A stretch of DNA of 64,000 nucleotides from Sphingobacteriaceae bacterium (GCA_016715905.1 JADJXI010000005.1:186001-250000), one strand, 5' to 3'. Numbered from the stretch's first letter, positions 36,250 through 45,889 are shown. The notes: generated by a model from the letters alone, not told the origin. Program-made: numbers and translations.

Positions 36250-37073
36250 GCTATTTTGCTTTTCAATTTGTAGTAGAGCCTGTTGATCCGGGCTCTGATA
36301 TTTTAATTGCAGTATTAGCTGAAGCAGGTTTTGAAAGTTTCGAAAATAACGAAAATGGTTTTGTAGGATATATTCCCGAAGAATTGGCAGAATCGCTTCA
36401 ACTTTCTGAAATAGCATTTGATGATTTTAAATTTACTTACTCCAAATCAAAAATTGAAAAAGAAAACTGGAATGAGGTTTGGGAAAAAAATTTTAATCCG
36501 GTTTTGATTGAAAATGAATTACTCATTCGCGCACCATTTCATGCTGTAAATAATGCCGTGAAGCGTGAAATTATAATCATGCCGAAAATGAGTTTTGGCA
36601 CCGGTCATCATCAAACTACTAAGCTCGTATGTGCGGAGATGTTAGGAATGGATTTTAAAGATAAATCCGTTTTAGATATGGGGTGTGGCACCGGAATACT
36701 TGCTATTTTAGCTCGCCAACTGGGGGCTCAATCCATATTAGGTATTGATATTGATGATTGGAGTGTTGAAAATGCGATTGAAAACTGCAAAGTAAATGCA
36801 TGTGAGGAAATAAAAATTATTAAGGGAGACGATCAATCTATTCCAACAAACCAAATGTTTGATGTGATTTTAGCCAATATCAATAAGAACATTCTAAAAA
36901 GACAAATCAAAACATATCAGCCCTGTTTAAAAGCTAATGGTTTTCTTTTGATAAGTGGTTTTTTTAAAACTGATATTCCGGAATTAATTCAGGCCGCGGA
37001 ACAACAAAAATTTAAATTCCATAAGCAAGAAACGGATGGCGAATGGGCCATGCTGGTTTTCAAAAAAAATTAA
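36246..37073 (+). CDS. prmA: Ribosomal protein L11 methyltransferase
   Basis: The 275-residue protein starts at the ATG at 36246 (MSYFAFQFVVEPVDPGSD), which overlaps the tpiA stop; the longer reading frame upstream lies in tpiA. PrmA motifs are MSFGTGHHQTTKL, VLDMGCGTGILAILARQLGA (SAM binding) and DVILANINKNIL. It trimethylates ribosomal protein L11. Its 3' end overlaps the convergent pdxA by 4 bp. Confidence 0.94.
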   Translation: MSYFAFQFVVEPVDPGSDILIAVLAEAGFESFENNENGFVGYIPEELAESLQLSEIAFDDFKFTYSKSKIEKENWNEVWEKNFNPVLIENELLIRAPFHAVNNAVKREIIIMPKMSFGTGHHQTTKLVCAEMLGMDFKDKSVLDMGCGTGILAILARQLGAQSILGIDIDDWSVENAIENCKVNACEEIKIIKGDDQSIPTNQMFDVILANINKNILKRQIKTYQPCLKANGFLLISGFFKTDIPELIQAAEQQKFKFHKQETDGEWAMLVFKKN

Positions 37074-38119
37074 CGCTCTTTTTTCAGTGTACCAAAAGCC
37101 AATGGATTTTCGGTTAACTCCTGATAAAGCTTTCTTTTCTTAAAAATATCAATGCCCATATAAAGTGCTTTTTTAAATGACTGTTCATTGGCTATATTTT
37201 TACCGGCAATATCGTATCCGGTTCCGTGATCAGGACTGGTTCTTACAGCGCTTAATCCGGCCGTGTAATTAATTCCGTCCTCAAACTCTAATGTTTTAAA
37301 GGGAACTAACCCTTGGTCGTGGTACATGGCCAGTATGCCATCAAAATTTTTGTAATTGCCATTTCCAAAAAAACCATCGGCGCCGTAAGGACCGTAAACA
37401 ATTCCGCTTACTTTGGTTTTTTGAATAGCGGGAATGATGATTTCTTGTTCTTCAGAACCAATGGTGCCATTATCACCGGCGTGTGGATTTAAACCTAAAA
37501 CTGCAATTTTCGGTTTACGAACTCCAAAATCTTTCATTAACGAATCGTGTAGTTGCGTAATCTTATTAGATACTGCATCAATTGTAATTTTAGAAACAAC
37601 ATCCTTTAATGATACATGTCCGCTTACAACAGCAATACGTAAACCTTTATCTGAACACATTAACATTAACGGGTCACCATTTAATTTTTTCGCTAAAAAT
37701 TCGGTATGACCGATTGCGCCAAATTCCTGACTTTGAATATTATTCTTGTTAATTGGAGCAGTTACCAATACATTGATTTTACCTTCACTCAGCGCATTTA
37801 CGGCATGGTCAAGAGAAATAAATGCATATTTTCCACCAACGGGAGTTGACTTCCCCATTTCAATATTTACTTCTTCATCGTAACAAGGAAAAACATTCAC
37901 TTTCTTGGTATTTAATTGCGATAAATCTTTAGTCGGATGAAAATTAAATTCTTCCAAACCTAAAACTTTTCTATAGTATGAAACTGTTTTTTGGGAACTG
38001 AATAAAACGGGGGTACAAATTTCATTAATTCCGGGTTCCATTAAAGTTTTTAAAACAACTTCTAATCCTATTCCGTTTACATCTCCTTGCGATATGCCAA
38101 CAATTATTTTCTCTTCCAT
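37070..38119 (-). CDS. pdxA: 4-hydroxythreonine-4-phosphate dehydrogenase
   Basis: The 349-residue protein shows the PdxA pattern throughout: GISQGDVNGIGLEVVLK at the start, TAPINKNNIQSQEFGAIGHT with the metal-binding His, VLGLNPHAGDNGTIGSEE, and AMYHDQGLVPFKTL, followed by TSPDHGTGYDIAGKN. It oxidises 4-phosphohydroxy-L-threonine in the DXP-dependent route to pyridoxal phosphate. It lies 5 bp below an amidohydrolase-like gene on the same strand. Confidence 0.96.
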   Translation of the reverse strand: MEEKIIVGISQGDVNGIGLEVVLKTLMEPGINEICTPVLFSSQKTVSYYRKVLGLEEFNFHPTKDLSQLNTKKVNVFPCYDEEVNIEMGKSTPVGGKYAFISLDHAVNALSEGKINVLVTAPINKNNIQSQEFGAIGHTEFLAKKLNGDPLMLMCSDKGLRIAVVSGHVSLKDVVSKITIDAVSNKITQLHDSLMKDFGVRKPKIAVLGLNPHAGDNGTIGSEEQEIIIPAIQKTKVSGIVYGPYGADGFFGNGNYKNFDGILAMYHDQGLVPFKTLEFEDGINYTAGLSAVRTSPDHGTGYDIAGKNIANEQSFKKALYMGIDIFKKRKLYQELTENPLAFGTLKKER

Positions 38120-38124
38120 AAGTA

Positions 38125-39411
38125 TTATTTAATTCCGTATTTTGTTTTGTATCGTTCATAAAGTTCAGTTTGTTGATTGGTTAACCGAACTTCTTTTCCT
38201 GCAATCCAAGCATGCGTTATATGATTTGATTTCATATCCAAAATATCACCATCACTAATAACGATACTGGCTAATTTTTTTTCTTCTATACTTCCAATCC
38301 ATTCGTCAACACCCAAAATTTTCGCCGTGTTTAAACTAATACTTTGTAAGGCTTCTTCTTTGCTGAGTCCATAGGTAACTGCCGTTCCTGCATTAAAGGG
38401 AAGATTTCTGCTTTGTGCGGCTTCCATATCACCGGCTAATTGTAAACAAAATAGAACGGATTCTTTTTGTAATAGAAACGGGAGTGTATACATTAAGTCA
38501 ACCGCTTCATCACTTCTATCCGGTAAATCATGTACACGATTAAGCATAACCGGAATATTTTTTTCTTTTAATTCTTTTACAATTTTGTAAGCTTCATTTC
38601 CGCCAACTATTACGGGTTTTTTCACTTGATGCTTTTGTGCAAAATGAATAGCGGTAAGTATATCCTTTGCCTTATTGGCATGTAAGTAAAGATTACTTTT
38701 TCCATTCAGTACATTACGCATGGCCTCGAAGCGGATATTCTTTTCCGTTATATTTCCATTTTTTACGTATGCATGTGCGTCGGTAAAAAACTTATCCAGC
38801 ATCTGTAATGTTTCGGTGTATTTGGAAGGTTCTTTGGCTTGTTCTCCTTCTTTTTCGGTTGATTCACTTCTGAATTGTGGAAAATTTACGTGAATACCAT
38901 CGTCAGCTTTTAGTACCGCATCTTCCCAATTCCATCCTTCTAATGCCATGATGGAAGAAGAGCCGCTTATTAATCCATTTCTGGGTGTACATTGTGTATA
39001 CAATACGCCATTTGTTTTTACGGTGGGTATAATTTTGTTGTCGGTATTATAGGCTATCAAAGCTCTGATGTGCGGATTTAAAATACCTATTTCTTCAAAA
39101 TCTTTAGTAGCGCGTACAGCTTCAGCATCATGTAATCCTAAAATATTATTTGCGTTAAGGAGTGCAGGGTAAAGGTGTTTTCCTTCAAAATAATAAACGG
39201 TATCGTATGCTTTTGGGTTAATTTTTAAACCTTTGGCTGAACCCACCATTTCTATAGTTCCGTTATTTACGGCTACAACTGAATTTTCAATAATTTGTCC
39301 GTTACCGATATGCGTAGTGGACCCGAATATCAGAAAATGAGATTTTTTATTTTGGGCATATCCTCCTATAAAAACAAAAAGGAAGAGATAATATATATTT
39401 TTCAATTTCAT
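38125..39411 (-). CDS. Amidohydrolase-like protein without the metal HxH motif
   Basis: The 428-residue protein has a signal peptide (to about 19) and the overall amidohydrolase (imidazolonepropionase-like) pattern, including the C-terminal EEALQSISLNTAKILGVDEW and EEKKLASIVISDGDIL. At the position where active enzymes have PGLIDxHxH it reads YPALLNANNILGLHDAE, so the first two metal ligands are lost. It may be a non-catalytic subunit or partner of the 1012-residue protein encoded just upstream, with which it is probably co-transcribed. Confidence 0.8.
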   Translation of the reverse strand: MKLKNIYYLFLFVFIGGYAQNKKSHFLIFGSTTHIGNGQIIENSVVAVNNGTIEMVGSAKGLKINPKAYDTVYYFEGKHLYPALLNANNILGLHDAEAVRATKDFEEIGILNPHIRALIAYNTDNKIIPTVKTNGVLYTQCTPRNGLISGSSSIMALEGWNWEDAVLKADDGIHVNFPQFRSESTEKEGEQAKEPSKYTETLQMLDKFFTDAHAYVKNGNITEKNIRFEAMRNVLNGKSNLYLHANKAKDILTAIHFAQKHQVKKPVIVGGNEAYKIVKELKEKNIPVMLNRVHDLPDRSDEAVDLMYTLPFLLQKESVLFCLQLAGDMEAAQSRNLPFNAGTAVTYGLSKEEALQSISLNTAKILGVDEWIGSIEEKKLASIVISDGDILDMKSNHITHAWIAGKEVRLTNQQTELYERYKTKYGIK

Positions 39412-39441
39412 ATGTAGATAATTGTTTTTTTAATGGCAATA

Positions 39442-39498
39442 TGGAATACCCATGTTATCTTCATTGGTGTTTGTGCGCTTTGGTGCATGGGTATTTCA
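39442..39498. repeat. Long-loop inverted repeat between the two amidohydrolase genes
   Basis: TGGAATACCCATG (39442-39454) can pair with CATGGGTATTTCA (39486-39498), 13 bp with one G-T pair, around a 31-nt loop. No T run follows on the minus strand, so it is not an ordinary terminator for the upstream gene. A role in RNA processing or stability is possible. Confidence 0.4.
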
Positions 39499-39508
39499 TA
39501 TTTTTATT

Positions 39509-42500
39509 TTAACGGTGTCCGGTTTCTTCTTCTGAAATTCCTTCAATGGTATTGCAATGGTAAAGTCGAGGTCTTCTCATTCTTGGTTTAACCGTTTTAG
39601 CGCCGCCTTGTTTTTCTTTCAATAACAAAGAAATTATTCTGGCACGTTCCTGCTTTACTTTTTCCTGTTGTTTTAAATCTGTTTCTCGGTCAAAATAAAT
39701 TTTACCGTCAATTAATGTTTTATCCACCTTGGCGTATATACTTAAAGGGTTGTTGGTCCATAATACCAGGTCAGCTGTTTTTCCAATTTGTATACTTCCA
39801 ACTTTGGAATCGAGATGTAACATAATGGCAGGATTTAAAGTAACTAGTTTTAATGCTTCAACCTCAGTTAATCCTCCGTATTTAATGGCTTTAGCTGCTT
39901 CCTGGTTTAATCTTCTTCCCATTTCAGCGTCATCGCTATTTATTGCAGTCACAACACCCATTTTAGTAAGAATAGCTGCGTTGTAGGGAATTGCTTCCAT
40001 CACCTCATTTTTATAGGCCCACCAATCGGAGAAAGTAGATGCATGCACACCGTGCGCTTTCATTTTATCGGCTACTTTATATCCTTCGAGTATATGGGTA
40101 AACGTATTGACTTTAAATCCGAAGGAATCGGCTACGTGCATCAACATGTTTATTTCGCTTTGCACATAACTATGGCAGGTAATGAATCTTTTCTTATTGA
40201 TAATTTGGGCAAGTGCTTCCAATTCTAAATCACGTCTCGGTGCTACAATATTATTTTTTCCTTTTGTATTAGGTGTGTAATTTTTCCATTCTAAATCGTA
40301 GGCTTTGGCGCGGGTGAAAAAATCCATATAAACCTGCTCAACACCCATTCTGGTTTGCGGAAAGCGAACTGAACTGAAATCACCCCAATTGCTTTGTTTT
40401 ACATTTTCGCCCAAAGCAAATTTTATAAATTCATCGGCCCCTTCAAATTTCATTTCTTCCGGTGAAGCACCCCATCTTAATTTTATAATTCCGCTTTGAC
40501 CGCCTATTGGATTTGCTGAGCCGTGAAGCAATTGCGCGGTAGTTACCCCTCCGGATAATTGACGGTAAATATTTATATCATCGGCATTAATTACATTGCC
40601 CATTCTAACTTCAGCGCTGCTAGCTTCGGTACCTTCATTTACTCCGTTACTTAATGCGATATGACTGTGTTCGTCAATTATACCGGGAGTTAAATGTTTT
40701 CCGTTGGCGTCAATAATTTTAATGTTTTTGTATTTACTTACATCTAAATTTTTACCTATCTCAACAATTTTTCCGCCATCAACTAATACATCGGTTGTTT
40801 GAAGAGCAGAATCATGCACGTTAGTCCAAACGGTTGCCGATTTGAAAAGAACTGTTTGAACACTTTCTTTTCTTTCTTCTTCAGTTAATCCAAATGCATT
40901 AAACGGATATAACACTTTTCCTATATTTATTTTTTCGACTTTATTTTTAGATTTTACTTTGGAAGTATCGTTACTTGTAAAGCTAAGTTCGAAGTCGAAC
41001 CAATTGCCCTTTTCATCCTGGCCTCTTCCTGTAAATTTTTTGAGTGAAGCGTTATAAGTTCCGCTTAATCGTTTATTACTTGAGCTGTCTTCTTGCAATG
41101 AGAAGGTTAATATGTTATTCAGGAATTGGTAATTGATTTTTTTATTTGCTGTATCTACTTTAAAACTTGCCGATGGTTTTATAGGGTCGCCGGTAAATCG
41201 GAAATTGAAAGTTTTGTCTGATAATTTTAACTGATAATCACCGCGAATGTCAGCCGGATCCAATTCGTGATAAAGTTCTATTTCTCCATTCACGGCATGC
41301 AATAAAATACTGCAATCTTCTTCAAAAATGGATTTGTTAGCAATGAAAAAGTTAGAGTAATAACCCGGCTTTAAAGCGCCAATTTTACCCGACATTTGAA
41401 TAAATTGAGCCGGGTTGGTGAATAAAGCTTTTAAAGCTGTTTTTTCGCTCAAGCCATACTTAATTGCTTTACGAAGATTAGGGAGAAAATCTTTTTTATT
41501 TTGAAGATCGGATAATGTAAAACAAAATGGAATATCATTTTTTTCAAATGCGGCGGGATTGCAGGCGGCCATTTCCCAATGTAATAAAGTTGCTAAAGGA
41601 ATATTTTCCGCCTCATAAGGATCTTCTACATCCAAGGCAAGCGGAAAATTTAAGGGTAGTATGTAATTTAATCCGGTTTCTTTAATCTCATTAATTCGTT
41701 GATATTCGTTGCCGCCAGCCTTTACGATAAACTTTACTCCAAATTCTTTCCCGATTTTAGAAATTCTTAAAGCGTTGTATTTATCATTGGCTTCCATAAT
41801 AGCCGGTAAACTCCTCAGTTGATTAAATGCTTCCAACGAAATATTAAATTCTTCCTTATCACTATTTTTATACCAATCCGCATCATAATAGGTTTGTCGC
41901 AAAAGAGCAATACCCCCGGTTAAAGAATTTGGATAATCCTGAGGAGAAGAGCCTTTGAAAAGTCCATAATAACCCGCAATCTTATCTTTAATTATACTGT
42001 TATTCTCTTTTGAGGATACATTTAAATTTGCCAATACACCACTACCTCTTACTATACCGTCTTTAGGACAAGCAGAAACTACGCCAAATCCGTTAGTTTT
42101 TAATTCTTGTGCTTGTTTAGGATTATGCTTAAATGTTTTGAATGCATCATAATCGGCTTTTATGGCCATATTCCAACCGTAAGCTCCTTTGATATTACTT
42201 TGCATTTGTGGTCCAGGTGCTGTTTTAGGAGGATATTTATTATCCGGAACGCCGTATTCACTGTAAATATCAATGAAAGAGGGGTAAATGTATTTGCCTT
42301 TTAAATCTGTTATGACCGCTTCTGTTGGAATGGAAATATTAGTACCAACTTGTATTATTTTTCCATCTTTAAATAAAAGTGTGGCGTTTTTAATCAAATT
42401 TTCGTGATCGGTATAAATGTTGGCGTTGGTAAAGGCGTATAAGGTGTGAACCTTAAAAGGCGCTCCGTTTGTTGGAAAAGTTACTTGAGCATCAGAAATA

Positions 42501-42547
42501 CTGCATGTCAAAACACTAAAAATCAGTAGAAAAATCCTTTTTAACAT
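39509..42547 (-). CDS. Double-domain amidohydrolase (imidazolonepropionase-like)
   Basis: The 1012-residue protein has a signal peptide and two amidohydrolase domains. The C-terminal one (about 560-985) has the metal motif PGIIDEHSHIALS, then RRDLELEALAQI, FITCHSYVQSE, FTHILEG and TAINSDDAEMGRR, as in active enzymes. The N-terminal one (about 35-430) has YPSFIDIYSEYGVP in place of HxH and looks inactive. Such exported proteins are common in Bacteroidota and are thought to be peptidases or lactonase-like enzymes; the substrate is unknown. Confidence 0.85.
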   Translation of the reverse strand: MLKRIFLLIFSVLTCSISDAQVTFPTNGAPFKVHTLYAFTNANIYTDHENLIKNATLLFKDGKIIQVGTNISIPTEAVITDLKGKYIYPSFIDIYSEYGVPDNKYPPKTAPGPQMQSNIKGAYGWNMAIKADYDAFKTFKHNPKQAQELKTNGFGVVSACPKDGIVRGSGVLANLNVSSKENNSIIKDKIAGYYGLFKGSSPQDYPNSLTGGIALLRQTYYDADWYKNSDKEEFNISLEAFNQLRSLPAIMEANDKYNALRISKIGKEFGVKFIVKAGGNEYQRINEIKETGLNYILPLNFPLALDVEDPYEAENIPLATLLHWEMAACNPAAFEKNDIPFCFTLSDLQNKKDFLPNLRKAIKYGLSEKTALKALFTNPAQFIQMSGKIGALKPGYYSNFFIANKSIFEEDCSILLHAVNGEIELYHELDPADIRGDYQLKLSDKTFNFRFTGDPIKPSASFKVDTANKKINYQFLNNILTFSLQEDSSSNKRLSGTYNASLKKFTGRGQDEKGNWFDFELSFTSNDTSKVKSKNKVEKINIGKVLYPFNAFGLTEEERKESVQTVLFKSATVWTNVHDSALQTTDVLVDGGKIVEIGKNLDVSKYKNIKIIDANGKHLTPGIIDEHSHIALSNGVNEGTEASSAEVRMGNVINADDINIYRQLSGGVTTAQLLHGSANPIGGQSGIIKLRWGASPEEMKFEGADEFIKFALGENVKQSNWGDFSSVRFPQTRMGVEQVYMDFFTRAKAYDLEWKNYTPNTKGKNNIVAPRRDLELEALAQIINKKRFITCHSYVQSEINMLMHVADSFGFKVNTFTHILEGYKVADKMKAHGVHASTFSDWWAYKNEVMEAIPYNAAILTKMGVVTAINSDDAEMGRRLNQEAAKAIKYGGLTEVEALKLVTLNPAIMLHLDSKVGSIQIGKTADLVLWTNNPLSIYAKVDKTLIDGKIYFDRETDLKQQEKVKQERARIISLLLKEKQGGAKTVKPRMRRPRLYHCNTIEGISEEETGHR

Positions 42548-42608
42548 AAAGCAGTAAATTTAATAAGATTATACAGCATTCAAAGTACTTTATTTTAATG
42601 CATATTGT

Positions 42609-42616
42609 TAATTTTG
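42609..42616 (+). promoter_or_regulatory. Candidate -7 box for the cytochrome c gene
   Basis: TAATTTTG matches TAnnTTTG and ends 15 nt before the ATG. No TTG at a proper -33 distance was found. Confidence 0.4.
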
Positions 42617-42631
42617 GAGTAAATTTAAATT

Positions 42632-43240
42632 ATGGTAAAAGGAATTGCACACACACATTATTTAGTAGTTGTTTTATTTTTGTTGATTTATGTAATTAAA
42701 ACGGTATTGTTATTGAGTAATAAATCAGAGCTTTTAACATCTTTCTCTAAAAAGATAAAAGTTCCGGAAATGATAATCAGCACTTTGTTTTTGGCAACAG
42801 GAATTTATTTAATGACTCAATTGGCCACTATACATTATCTTATGTGGATAAAAATAGCCATGATATTGCTTTCAATACCATTAGCAGTTATAGGATTTAA
42901 AAAATCGAATAAAATTTTAGCTTCGGTGAGCTTATTATTGCTTACCGCCAGTTTTGGATTAGCCGAAGTAGCTGCGAAGAAAAAAATGAAAGCAGATAAT
43001 GAAGGCATCAGTAGTTCAGATGGCAAAGCATTATATGTAAATAACTGCAGCATGTGCCATGGTGATAACGGGAAATTAGGGGTAATGGGGGCCAAAGATA
43101 TTAGTTTGAGCACTATGAATGAGCAACAGATTGTAAATGTGATTCTAAAAGGAGAAAAATCCATGAATCCTGTTCCGGTGAGTATAGAGCAAGCCAATGC
43201 TATTGCTGCTTACGTTGAAACCGAAATAAAAGGCCATTAG
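42632..43240 (+). CDS. Membrane-anchored cytochrome c with SirB-like part
   Basis: The 202-residue protein has four hydrophobic helices in its first 112 residues (HTHYLVVVLFLLIYVIKTVL at the start), a pattern like the SirB/invasion gene expression regulator family. A class I cytochrome c domain follows, with the haem site C139-S-M-C142-H143 (LYVNNCSMCHGDNGKLG) and a possible distal Met in GEKSMNPVP. The fusion would tether a periplasmic electron carrier to the inner membrane. Its redox partners are not in the window. Confidence 0.85.
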   Translation: MVKGIAHTHYLVVVLFLLIYVIKTVLLLSNKSELLTSFSKKIKVPEMIISTLFLATGIYLMTQLATIHYLMWIKIAMILLSIPLAVIGFKKSNKILASVSLLLLTASFGLAEVAAKKKMKADNEGISSSDGKALYVNNCSMCHGDNGKLGVMGAKDISLSTMNEQQIVNVILKGEKSMNPVPVSIEQANAIAAYVETEIKGH

Positions 43241-43266
43241 GTTTGGATAAGTTCTTTGTTGGATGA

Positions 43267-44466
43267 ATGAAAGATAAATCGATTTCCACTTCAATTCCTC
43301 AGCACAGCTGTGTACTAATAGGAATGATTTCAAAATTTCAGGATGAAACGGCTTCACGTGAATACCTGGAGGAATTGGAATTTCTGGCGCAAACTTATGG
43401 TTTGATTACCAAAAAAATATTTACACAAAAACTGGAAAAGCCGGATAAGGCCACTTTTATTGGTAAAGGAAAGTTAGCGGAAGTAACTGATTTTGTAAAA
43501 ACCAATAATACCGATGTGGTTATTTTTGATGACGAGTTATCTCCCTCGCAACAAAGAAATTTAGAAAAAGTTTTAGGCAAAAAAATACTTGATCGTACCA
43601 CGCTAATATTAGAAATATTTGAACAGCGGGCTCAAACTGCACATGCTAAAACACAAGTTCAGTTAGCACAATATCAATATTTGTTGCCGCGCTTAACGGG
43701 CATGTGGACACACTTGGAAAGACAACGTGGAGGCACCGGAACGCGGGGAGGAGCCGGCGAAAAGGAAATTGAAACGGATAGACGAATTGTGCGCGATAAA
43801 ATTTCGGTATTAAAGGAAAAACTTCGTGAAATTGATAAGCAAATGGCCACGCAACGCAAGAATAGGGGCGAGCTTATTCGCGTTGCCCTTGTTGGTTACA
43901 CGAACGTGGGTAAAAGCACCATCATGAATTTATTAAGCAAAAGCAATGTTTTTGCCGAAAATAAATTATTTGCCACCTTAGATACCACGGTTAGAAAAGT
44001 GACCATAGAAAATTTGCCTTTTTTATTGAGTGATACAGTAGGCTTTATTCGTAAGCTTCCTACTCAACTGGTTGAAAGTTTTAAATCTACTTTAGATGAA
44101 GTGAGAGAAGCAGATTTACTTATTCACGTAGTTGATATTTCACACAAAAATTTTGAAGAACATATTCATGTGGTGAAACAAACTTTATTGGATATCGGAG
44201 CCGGTGACAAGCCTTGCATTTTGATTTTTAATAAAACCGATTTATTCACCTACGTTCCAAAAGAGGCCGATGATTTAACTCCTGAAACCCGTGAAAATTT
44301 ATCGCTGGAGGATATTAAAAAAACATGGATGAAAAACATGTCGGATACCGTTATGTTTATCAGCGCTGCTAAAAAAGAAGGCCTGGAAGAGTTCCGGAAA
44401 AAAATATATGAAACGGTAAAAGCCATGCACATTAAACGATATCCCTATAATAATTTATTGTATTAA
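43267..44466 (+). CDS. hflX: GTPase HflX
   Basis: The 399-residue protein has the HflX N-terminal domain (ATFIGKGKLAEVTDFVKTN, VIFDDELSPSQQRNLEKVLG) and the glycine-rich motif RQRGGTGTRGGAGEKEIETD. The GTPase domain has G1 GYTNVGKST, G3 DTVGF (with FIRKLPTQLVESFKSTLDEV) and G4 NKTD. HflX binds the 50S subunit and rescues or splits stalled ribosomes under stress. It follows the cytochrome gene by 26 bp, and its stop overlaps the GNAT start by 1 bp. Confidence 0.95.
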   Translation: MKDKSISTSIPQHSCVLIGMISKFQDETASREYLEELEFLAQTYGLITKKIFTQKLEKPDKATFIGKGKLAEVTDFVKTNNTDVVIFDDELSPSQQRNLEKVLGKKILDRTTLILEIFEQRAQTAHAKTQVQLAQYQYLLPRLTGMWTHLERQRGGTGTRGGAGEKEIETDRRIVRDKISVLKEKLREIDKQMATQRKNRGELIRVALVGYTNVGKSTIMNLLSKSNVFAENKLFATLDTTVRKVTIENLPFLLSDTVGFIRKLPTQLVESFKSTLDEVREADLLIHVVDISHKNFEEHIHVVKQTLLDIGAGDKPCILIFNKTDLFTYVPKEADDLTPETRENLSLEDIKKTWMKNMSDTVMFISAAKKEGLEEFRKKIYETVKAMHIKRYPYNNLLY

Positions 44467-44966
44467 TGAAAGTTGAATTTAAATATGCCGAATTACAAGA
44501 TTTAGAACGCATAGTTGAAACTTACAATGAATCTATTCCGGGCAGAATGGCTACTGCAGATACAGAACCCGTTTCGGTTGAAAGTAAGTTAGGCTGGTTT
44601 GAAAGCCATAATACAGAATTCCGCCCAATTTGGCTGGTTATCCTGAATGATTATTATGCCGGATGGATGAGTTTTTCAACTTTTTACGGCAGACCAGCCT
44701 ACAGTGGCACAGTTGAAATCAGTATTTATATTAAAGAAGATTTTCAAAACAGAGGTCTGGGTAAAATATGTCTGCAGTACGCAATGGAAAATGCGCATCT
44801 CTATCAAGTTCATACCCTTCTTGGATTTATTTTCGGACACAATGAAAGCAGTATAGCTTTGTTTAAGAAATTTAATTTTGAAGAATGGGGACATTTACCC
44901 GGTTTGGCTATAATAGACGGAACTCCAAGGGATTTAGTGATATTGGGTAAAAAGATTTTTAATTGA
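44466..44966 (+). CDS. GNAT N-acetyltransferase, phosphinothricin-acetyltransferase-like
   Basis: The 166-residue protein has the PAT-type start (LQDLERIVETYNESIPGRMA), SISIYI-like strands (VEISIYIKEDFQNRGLGK, with acetyl-CoA loop QNRGLGK) and a C-terminal LFKKFNFEEWGHLP. The family acetylates small amines, including amino-acid analogues such as phosphinothricin and methionine sulfone. The natural substrate here is not known. It overlaps hflX by 1 bp and meets a convergent membrane-protein gene (8-bp overlap). Confidence 0.85.
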   Translation: MKVEFKYAELQDLERIVETYNESIPGRMATADTEPVSVESKLGWFESHNTEFRPIWLVILNDYYAGWMSFSTFYGRPAYSGTVEISIYIKEDFQNRGLGKICLQYAMENAHLYQVHTLLGFIFGHNESSIALFKKFNFEEWGHLPGLAIIDGTPRDLVILGKKIFN

Positions 44967-45861
44967 ATTGAGATGCGGCAATTCCGCATAAACTTTTCAC
45001 CAGCATTAAACCATCAATAAAAAACAAATAGTATAAAATTCTTTTGTGTTTAAGCAGTTTAAACGAAAAATAAATGCCCAATAACAATGGAATGTTAATG
45101 CTTAGTGCTTGTATCAACGGATAATGATTTAGAATCACGAATAAAATGTTAGTTATTATTCCAATTACACTTAATGGAATAATAATAAAGTATATTGTTT
45201 TTTTGATACCTTGGGAAACTGCATACGTTTTTAGTTGAAACACAGAATCTTCTTTGAAATCTTTTATATCAAACATAATGCACAATACGGAAATAAAAAT
45301 AAAATTTTCGATAAATAAAAGCACCCTGTTTTGAGAAAGTTTAAATGAACTCTCGTCTCCGAGGGATTGGAAAATGATTGGGTAAATAGTAACGATTCCG
45401 GCCCAGGCGAAACCAATTAAAAAAGGTTTAAGTTGACCGTATTTTCTGATATTTAGTTTTGAATTAATTCCATAATATAATAATGCCACAAAGGGGAAAA
45501 GAAGCAACATAAACAGTTGTATAGAATTTAATTCACTTATTTTATTTGAATTAGATGCAAAAAAAAGTATCCCGCATATCAAAAGGATGCCGATAAAAAA
45601 GAACTGGGTAAACAAAGTTAACTTTTTGTTTTTGCTATACCATTGATCTCGTTCATTATCCGGATATCCGGATGATTTATGAAGAAATGCTTTTGTGTAA
45701 TATAAGGCGGTGCCACTAAAAACGAGCAGGTAATAATAAATTGGATTTAATGCTAAATTTTGTCGATAAGATGTTTCTATGCTCAGGCCAACCGCACAAA
45801 TTCCAACAAAAAAGTTTCCGAATAGTAAAAACTGAATAATGGGAATATTAAAAAAGGACAT
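44959..45861 (-). CDS. UbiA-like multi-helix membrane protein
   Basis: The 300-residue protein has about eight membrane helices. Near residue 197 it carries MFDIKDFKEDSVFQLKTYAV, which matches the second Asp motif of UbiA prenyltransferases (DIRDxxxD-----T). The first motif, NxxxDxxxD, is not visible; the early segment reads NFFVGICAVGLSIETSYRQ. It may be a diverged or inactive member of the UbiA superfamily. It lies 28 bp below the TonB receptor gene and is probably the last gene of the iron operon, but its role there is unclear. Confidence 0.6.
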   Translation of the reverse strand: MSFFNIPIIQFLLFGNFFVGICAVGLSIETSYRQNLALNPIYYYLLVFSGTALYYTKAFLHKSSGYPDNERDQWYSKNKKLTLFTQFFFIGILLICGILFFASNSNKISELNSIQLFMLLLFPFVALLYYGINSKLNIRKYGQLKPFLIGFAWAGIVTIYPIIFQSLGDESSFKLSQNRVLLFIENFIFISVLCIMFDIKDFKEDSVFQLKTYAVSQGIKKTIYFIIIPLSVIGIITNILFVILNHYPLIQALSINIPLLLGIYFSFKLLKHKRILYYLFFIDGLMLVKSLCGIAASQFN

Positions 45862-45889
45862 TCCTCAAGGTATGAAATTTATTATAAAA

